Source: a virus. Taken from it: a stretch of 23,934 nt of DNA. The notes beneath the pieces were generated by a model. That model saw nothing but the letters and a program-made list of their open reading frames with translations. It was not told the origin of the DNA and ran no database searches. Below are positions 20,276 to 23,934 of the stretch, piece by piece; the stretch's first letter is position 1; each line of letters opens with the position of its first letter. The stretch covers positions 1 to 23,934 of the IMG/VR virus record IMGVR_UViG_3300044948_000139, one strand, 5' to 3'. The position numbers and the translations under genes are program-made.

Positions 20276-20385
20276 ATTCCAGCGACTGTACATCGCTAGA
20301 AAGTAACCATTGCCCCTCAGACGTGATAGGGTGGACTCCGAGGTAGTCTAGTTGCGAGAACCTCCTACTTTTTAAGGGAATAACT

Positions 20386-20760
20386 ATGGCAAGAGGTTTG
20401 TTAGACACAAAAACTACTATTGGCACAGCCAAAGAGATTGCTGACAACACCAAGAATGCCATTGATAACTATTCTCTTGGAGCTATGAACCCAAGTTTGC
20501 CTAATACCGAGTACTGGGCAAAGATGGCTAAGATGTTCCGAATCACACCAGCAGAAGTAAAGCGTCAACGATGCGGTAACTGCAATTACTATAATAATAC
20601 CCCCGAAATGTTTGAGGCTATGGAAGCCATCCCACTTAACAAGTACGACCTATATGATGGTCAAGTTCAGAGAGGATGGTGTCATAAGCTAGATTTGATT
20701 TGCCATAACTCCCGTCTATGCTCTGTATGGGAACGTAAAGACTTTGAAACTGAGGATTAA
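20386..20760 (+). CDS. Four-cysteine phage protein, 124 aa
   Basis: The first gene of the late operon, with AAGGGAATAACT before the ATG. The N-terminal 55 residues are helical. The C-terminal half has RCGNCNYYNN (62-71), WCHKLDLICHNSRLCSVWE (97-115). This C-x2-C...C-x6-C-x5-C set resembles small metal-binding phage proteins of the pattern C.NC.YF...GYC...D..C....C..W. It may bind zinc or an iron-sulfur cluster. Function unknown. Confidence 0.7.
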   Translation: MARGLLDTKTTIGTAKEIADNTKNAIDNYSLGAMNPSLPNTEYWAKMAKMFRITPAEVKRQRCGNCNYYNNTPEMFEAMEAIPLNKYDLYDGQVQRGWCHKLDLICHNSRLCSVWERKDFETED

Positions 20761-20762
20761 TT

Positions 20763-20918
20763 ATGCGATTAGATAAAGCAGCCGAAAAGATTGGTAAGGT
20801 TATGGGTGAGTGGAAAGACAAAGAGCTTCACTCTGGCAAGGGTGGCAAAATTGTTAAGTCACGTAAACAAGCAATCGCCATCGCACTCAGCGAAGCGAAT
20901 AAAATGAAGGGTAAATAA
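20763..20918 (+). CDS. DUF6496-like small basic protein, 51 aa
   Basis: The product has IGKVMGEWKDKELHSGKGGK then IVKSRKQAIAIALSEANKMKG. This matches the short family of Lys-rich phage and bacterial proteins with the VM.E.K...LHSG...V..RKQAIAIALSEA signature (DUF6496, from memory). It starts two bases after the previous stop. Possible virion-associated or nucleic-acid-binding role; not established. Confidence 0.75.
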   Translation: MRLDKAAEKIGKVMGEWKDKELHSGKGGKIVKSRKQAIAIALSEANKMKGK

Positions 20919-20920
20919 TT

Positions 20921-21238
20921 ATGAGTAAAGTAGCACAAGATGATAATGGTAATTTAGTTGAGGCATATACACCTGCTGTATCACAAGTATTTGCTGCCGG
21001 CAATACTTCAGCACAATCAGCAGCATTTGCTACTGGCACTACTTTAGTTCGTGTATCAGCATCATTAGGTCATTGCCATGTGGCATTTGGCGCTAATCCA
21101 ACGGCTTCTATTACTACAAGCGTAATGATTCCAAACAATAGCGTAGAGTTCTTTAAGGTTACTGCCGGCAATAAGATGGCTTACATAAAAGATGCAGCAA
21201 CTTCAGCATCAACGGTATGCGTAACTGAATTAGCTTAA
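20921..21238 (+). CDS. Putative small virion protein, 105 aa
   Basis: The product is Ala/Thr/Ser-rich and beta-strand-like (TTLVRVSASLGHCHVAFGAN, SVMIPNNSVEFFKVTAGNKM). Its polarity and pattern suggest a small capsid decoration or head-fibre type beta domain, and it lies in the late operon near the terminase. No family was assigned. Its stop overlaps the next ATG as TAATG. Confidence 0.65.
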   Translation: MSKVAQDDNGNLVEAYTPAVSQVFAAGNTSAQSAAFATGTTLVRVSASLGHCHVAFGANPTASITTSVMIPNNSVEFFKVTAGNKMAYIKDAATSASTVCVTELA

Positions 21239-21318
21239 TGAATGACCATTGGGCAATAATACTGTTAGCTGTAATCGCTAATATCACTTTGGTCTTAAAT
21301 GCCGTTCACCATTGGTAA
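21238..21318 (+). CDS. Tiny single-TM peptide, 26 aa
   Basis: The TAATG overlap starts a 26-codon frame giving MNDHWAIILLAVIANITLVL and then NAVHHW. It is one hydrophobic helix with His/Trp at both ends. The gap between neighbours is filled exactly by this frame, which supports it. Unknown function. Confidence 0.5.
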   Translation: MNDHWAIILLAVIANITLVLNAVHHW

Positions 21319-21321
21319 ACT

Positions 21322-21828
21322 ATGGCTGGTCTATTAGATAACAATATATTTAGCAATATGTCAGCTTGGGAAAAGGCTAAGACATTAGTTTCAGGTCACG
21401 GTGGTGCGCTATTGAACTCAATTATGCATCCTCAAGAGGCTTGGGCGCATGATGGTTATCCAGACGAATTAAGTCAATCACTAGTAAGTAAAAATCCAGA
21501 AGTTGGTTTCAAACGATATGATAGGACACCATTAGATGTGGCAATTAATTACGGTGGTGGTTATCAGTATGCAACTTCACCTAATGTATCGTATGATGAA
21601 GCTGAAAATAGAGCGAAAGCATATCAACTTAGAAGTTATCTATACGACGGAATGCTAGGCAATAAAGACCGCCAAGTAGATGCAGTACGAGATTACGAAG
21701 AAAACCTAGCCGGCATTAAGCAAGCTATAGCGGATAAGAAAGTAAACTCAGTAATGAATGAAGACAAGATTCGCCAGATGTCAGCCAAGTATGGTAAACA
21801 GAAAGCAACAGTAAGACCGCAATACTAA
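21322..21828 (+). CDS. Hypothetical late protein, 168 aa
   Basis: The product begins MAGLLDNNIFSNMSAWEKAK, like other MAxGLLD-type openings in this genome (20386, 1902). It contains RTPLDVAINYGGGYQYATSP, a Tyr-rich segment, then charged helices. The ribosome site is weak. It sits directly before the terminase genes. Probably a structural or assembly protein; no family recognised. Confidence 0.6.
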   Translation: MAGLLDNNIFSNMSAWEKAKTLVSGHGGALLNSIMHPQEAWAHDGYPDELSQSLVSKNPEVGFKRYDRTPLDVAINYGGGYQYATSPNVSYDEAENRAKAYQLRSYLYDGMLGNKDRQVDAVRDYEENLAGIKQAIADKKVNSVMNEDKIRQMSAKYGKQKATVRPQY

Positions 21829-21870
21829 TTTTAACAACAGGGTGACCAACCTATAAGGAGTCACAACAAA

Positions 21871-22188
21871 ATGACAGACGAAAAAGCAGCACAATTAGAA
21901 GCAGCCAGAGTTAAGGCAGCAGAAGCGAATAAGAACAATTCTCATTCAAGTAAAATCAATAGGTTGATGAACGATACTCTGAGAAGGGTATTAATACAAG
22001 ATGAGGCATTAAGAGCTAGAACTATCACAGAAGCTCTAGTGACTAAAGCAGAAGAAGGTGACGTATCTGCTATCAAAGAAGTCTTTGACAGAATGGATGG
22101 TAAAGTAGTCCAAGAGAACAAGATAAGCGGTGATGCTGATGCACCATTGCTGATACAAGTGGTAACGGGTATTGATGACAACTACTAA
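21871..22188 (+). CDS. Putative terminase small subunit, 105 aa
   Basis: A good AAGGAG site precedes the ATG. The product is helical and charged: LEAARVKAAEANKNNSHSSK, then INRLMNDTLRRVLIQDEALR and AEEGDVSAIKEVFDRMDGK. This is typical of short phage TerS-like proteins that recognise DNA for packaging. Identification rests mainly on its place immediately before, and overlapping by 14 bases, the large subunit. The N-terminal helices could be the DNA-binding part. Confidence 0.7.
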   Translation: MTDEKAAQLEAARVKAAEANKNNSHSSKINRLMNDTLRRVLIQDEALRARTITEALVTKAEEGDVSAIKEVFDRMDGKVVQENKISGDADAPLLIQVVTGIDDNY

Positions 22189-23443
22189 CCCGATTGACTT
22201 AGGCTACAAGCCTAGGTTACCACAGAAAGAGATACACAAGGCAGTAAGAGAGAATCGGTTTGTTGTGGCAGTAGCTCATCGTAGGATGGGTAAAACTGTT
22301 TCTGCGATTGTACAATTGATACATTCTGCGTTACAGAACACACAAAAGAATCCTAGATACTCTTATATTGCCCCGACGTACTCACAAGCCAAGAGGGTCG
22401 CATGGGATTACCTAGTAGAATATACTCGCTCACTTGGTGGTACTGCAAACATCGCAGAGCTACGAGTGGACTTCATGGGCAGAAGAATCAGCCTGTACGG
22501 AAGTGAAAATGGGGATAGTTTAAGGGGTCAATACTTTGATGGTGTGGTTTTGGATGAGGTAGGTGACCAAGACCCTGCTATTTGGAACAGTATTGTAAGA
22601 CCGGCACTAGCAGATAGAAAAGGTTTCTGTTTGTTTATTGGCACTCCTAAAGGCAACAATCACTTTAGAGAGTTTAAAGAACGTGCATTGGTTACAGAAG
22701 GCTGGAAGTTCTTAGAGTTTAAGGCTAGTGAAACTGGCATACTAGACCCACAAGAGTTGGCTAGTGCTAAGAATGAGATGGGCGATGACAAGTACAAGCA
22801 AGAGTTTGAGTGTAGTTTTGACGCTCCAGTAGAAGGTGCTTACTACGGTTCGCTACTAAATGATGCTGATGCACAAAATAGGGTAACTAAAGTTCCTAAA
22901 GATGGTCTAGCAAAGATTGTTTGTAGCTGGGACTTAGGTGTAAGTGATTCAACCTGTATTTGGGTGGCTCAGATAGTTGGCAAAGAGATACAGCTTATAG
23001 ACTGTACTGAGAACCACGGAGTAGGACTTGATTATTACGTGAGCTGGTTGCGTGACAACGGTTACGATAAAGGTCAGCAGATATTACCGCACGATGTAAG
23101 AGTCAGAGAGATGACTACAGGTCGCAGTAGACTAGAAGTATTAATGGAAGCAGGACTAGACGTAACAGTAGCACCAAGCCTATCTATAGCGGATGGCATT
23201 CAAGCAGTCAGACGTATGCTGCCAAGGTGCTGGTTTGATATAGAACACACTAAGAATGGTCTGGTGGCATTACGCAATTACAGGCGAGAGTTTAACGAGA
23301 AGCAGAATGTGTTTTACGATAAGCCAGTTCACGACTGGTCATCACACTTTGCAGACTCGTTTAGGTACTTAGCAATAGGGTTAGTAGAAGTAGATACAAC
23401 GTGGTCACAACCATTACAACAAAATAAGGCATGGGTCGTATGA
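22175..23443 (+). CDS. terL: Terminase large subunit
   Basis: This 422-aa packaging motor has an N-terminal ATPase with Walker A HRRMGKT (35-41), Walker B VVLDEV (D127, E128) and the coupling motif FIGTPKG (154-160). The C-terminal RNase H-like nuclease has SWDLGVSDST (D253), PHDV (D307) and the SSHFADSFRY motif (D394). It pumps DNA into the prohead through the portal and cuts the concatemer. ATG 22175 is preferred to TTG 22172. Length is slightly short for the family but all motifs are present. It overlaps the portal start as ATGA. Confidence 0.94.
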   Translation: MTTTNPIDLGYKPRLPQKEIHKAVRENRFVVAVAHRRMGKTVSAIVQLIHSALQNTQKNPRYSYIAPTYSQAKRVAWDYLVEYTRSLGGTANIAELRVDFMGRRISLYGSENGDSLRGQYFDGVVLDEVGDQDPAIWNSIVRPALADRKGFCLFIGTPKGNNHFREFKERALVTEGWKFLEFKASETGILDPQELASAKNEMGDDKYKQEFECSFDAPVEGAYYGSLLNDADAQNRVTKVPKDGLAKIVCSWDLGVSDSTCIWVAQIVGKEIQLIDCTENHGVGLDYYVSWLRDNGYDKGQQILPHDVRVREMTTGRSRLEVLMEAGLDVTVAPSLSIADGIQAVRRMLPRCWFDIEHTKNGLVALRNYRREFNEKQNVFYDKPVHDWSSHFADSFRYLAIGLVEVDTTWSQPLQQNKAWVV

Positions 23444-23934
23444 TGAACCAAGAAGAATTAAAGGCACTTGTTGCTGATGAAATCAATAACGCTATTGGCT
23501 ACTTAGAGTCTGATACGGTTCAAGCCCGTGCTGATGCAATGAGCTACTATTTCCGTGACAAGTACGGTACTGAGGTAGAAGGTCGCAGCCAAGTAGTTAC
23601 CGGTGAGGTCGCAGAAGCTGTAGACGGTGCATTACCTCAACTAATCCGTGTATTCACGTCATGCGAAGACGCTGTGCGTTTTGAGCCTACTAAAGACGGT
23701 GAAGAAGAACTTGCTGACCAAGCTAGTGACATGGCTAATTGGGTATTCTATAAAGACAACGATGGTTTCTTAATCCTACACAACTGGTTCAAAGATGCAT
23801 TGCTACAAAAGGTCGGTGTAGTTAAAGCCTATTGGGAAGAAAAGAAAGACACCATCAAAGAGAAGTATAAAGGCTTAACCGATGACGAGTTAGCCATGAT
23901 TATGCAGACCGGTGAGTGGGAAATCACCAAGCAA
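23440..23934 (+). CDS. Portal protein, P22-type (N-terminal part, cut by window end)
   Basis: The frame starts in an ATGA overlap with terL (a second ATG follows immediately) and is open to the window edge, giving 165 residues. ARADAMSYYFRDKYGTEVEG, SQVVTGEVAEAVDGALPQLI, RVFTSCEDAVRFEP and NDGFLILHNWFKDALLQKVG match the N-terminal region of P22-like portal proteins. The dodecameric portal is the DNA channel and docks TerL. The rest of the gene lies outside the window. Confidence 0.9.
   Translation, partial: MMNQEELKALVADEINNAIGYLESDTVQARADAMSYYFRDKYGTEVEGRSQVVTGEVAEAVDGALPQLIRVFTSCEDAVRFEPTKDGEEELADQASDMANWVFYKDNDGFLILHNWFKDALLQKVGVVKAYWEEKKDTIKEKYKGLTDDELAMIMQTGEWEITKQ

Larger units (their letters stand above)
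20104..20385. other. Non-coding control region between pqqA and the late operon
   Basis: No convincing gene is seen here. It holds the pqqA leader with a dyad (TGTACAC 20124-20130 / GTGTATA 20137-20143). On the - strand a CATAAT box near 20152-20157 could be the pqqA -10, but no good -35 precedes it. It also holds a rightward promoter candidate, a terminator, and a set of short hairpins up to the next gene: AGCGA/TCGCT at 20281-20297, GAGGT/ACCTC at 20340-20364. Confidence 0.6.

Noticed and set aside
1-23934. Integrase, CRISPR array, insertion sequence or toxin-antitoxin pair
   Set aside because: Looked for on both strands; no such genes, spaced direct-repeat arrays or IS ends were seen. The small early proteins could include toxins, but nothing in them shows it.

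Overview
This window is about 24 kb of a tailed double-stranded DNA phage (Caudoviricetes). It carries terminase subunits, a P22-type portal, Gly/Ala-rich virion (ejection) proteins, a holin/endolysin cassette and a phage recombination/replication set. It has no ribosomal or host housekeeping genes and no integrase. The DNA is AT-rich by eye (not computed). Genes are packed with ATGA/TAATG overlaps, and most have a GGAG/AGGA ribosome site. The terminase-portal block at the right end and the virion genes at the left end suggest that the remaining head and tail genes lie outside the window, on a circular or permuted map.

Layout. (1) 1-4557, + strand: the end of an unseen gene and four virion proteins that look like internal or ejection proteins. 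(2) 4567-9538, + strand: small membrane, secreted and zinc-binding proteins, a Cys/Pro-rich secreted protein overlapping a membrane coiled-coil protein, a 3-TM holin, a GH24 endolysin, and a 551-aa protein. (3) 15000 down to 9510, - strand: an early operon of about 18 genes. Many are 38-60 aa. It includes a Sak-type annealing protein, a YqaJ-like exonuclease, SSB and a metallophosphoesterase. (4) 15113-20009, + strand: VRR-NUC nuclease, replication initiator and probable helicase loader, a Cro-like HTH protein, an HNH-AP2 homing endonuclease lodged in front of ninB, a Ref-like nuclease, a winged-helix protein and a DUF3310 protein. (5) 20032-20103, - strand: a lone 23-aa gene that is clearly pqqA. 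(6) 20386 to the end, + strand: the late operon start with small proteins, TerS, TerL and a truncated portal.

The headline is pqqA. The peptide begins MWTSPAATEMRFGFEVTMY, with Glu15 and Tyr19 in the register that PqqE cross-links during pyrroloquinoline quinone (PQQ) synthesis, and it has a good ribosome site. No other pqq gene is visible. PqqA is the peptide consumed to make PQQ, so this looks like an auxiliary metabolic gene that supplies only the substrate. It suggests a PQQ-making host. A methylotroph using PQQ-dependent methanol dehydrogenase would fit, but that is inference.

Regulation visible in the sequence includes divergent promoters at 15029-15082 whose -10 boxes overlap on opposite strands, and a duplicated promoter block 0.5 kb away. 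A 19-bp stem with a T9 tract lies immediately before the replication gene and could pair alternatively (attenuator-like). A promoter followed at once by a terminator sits ahead of the late operon.
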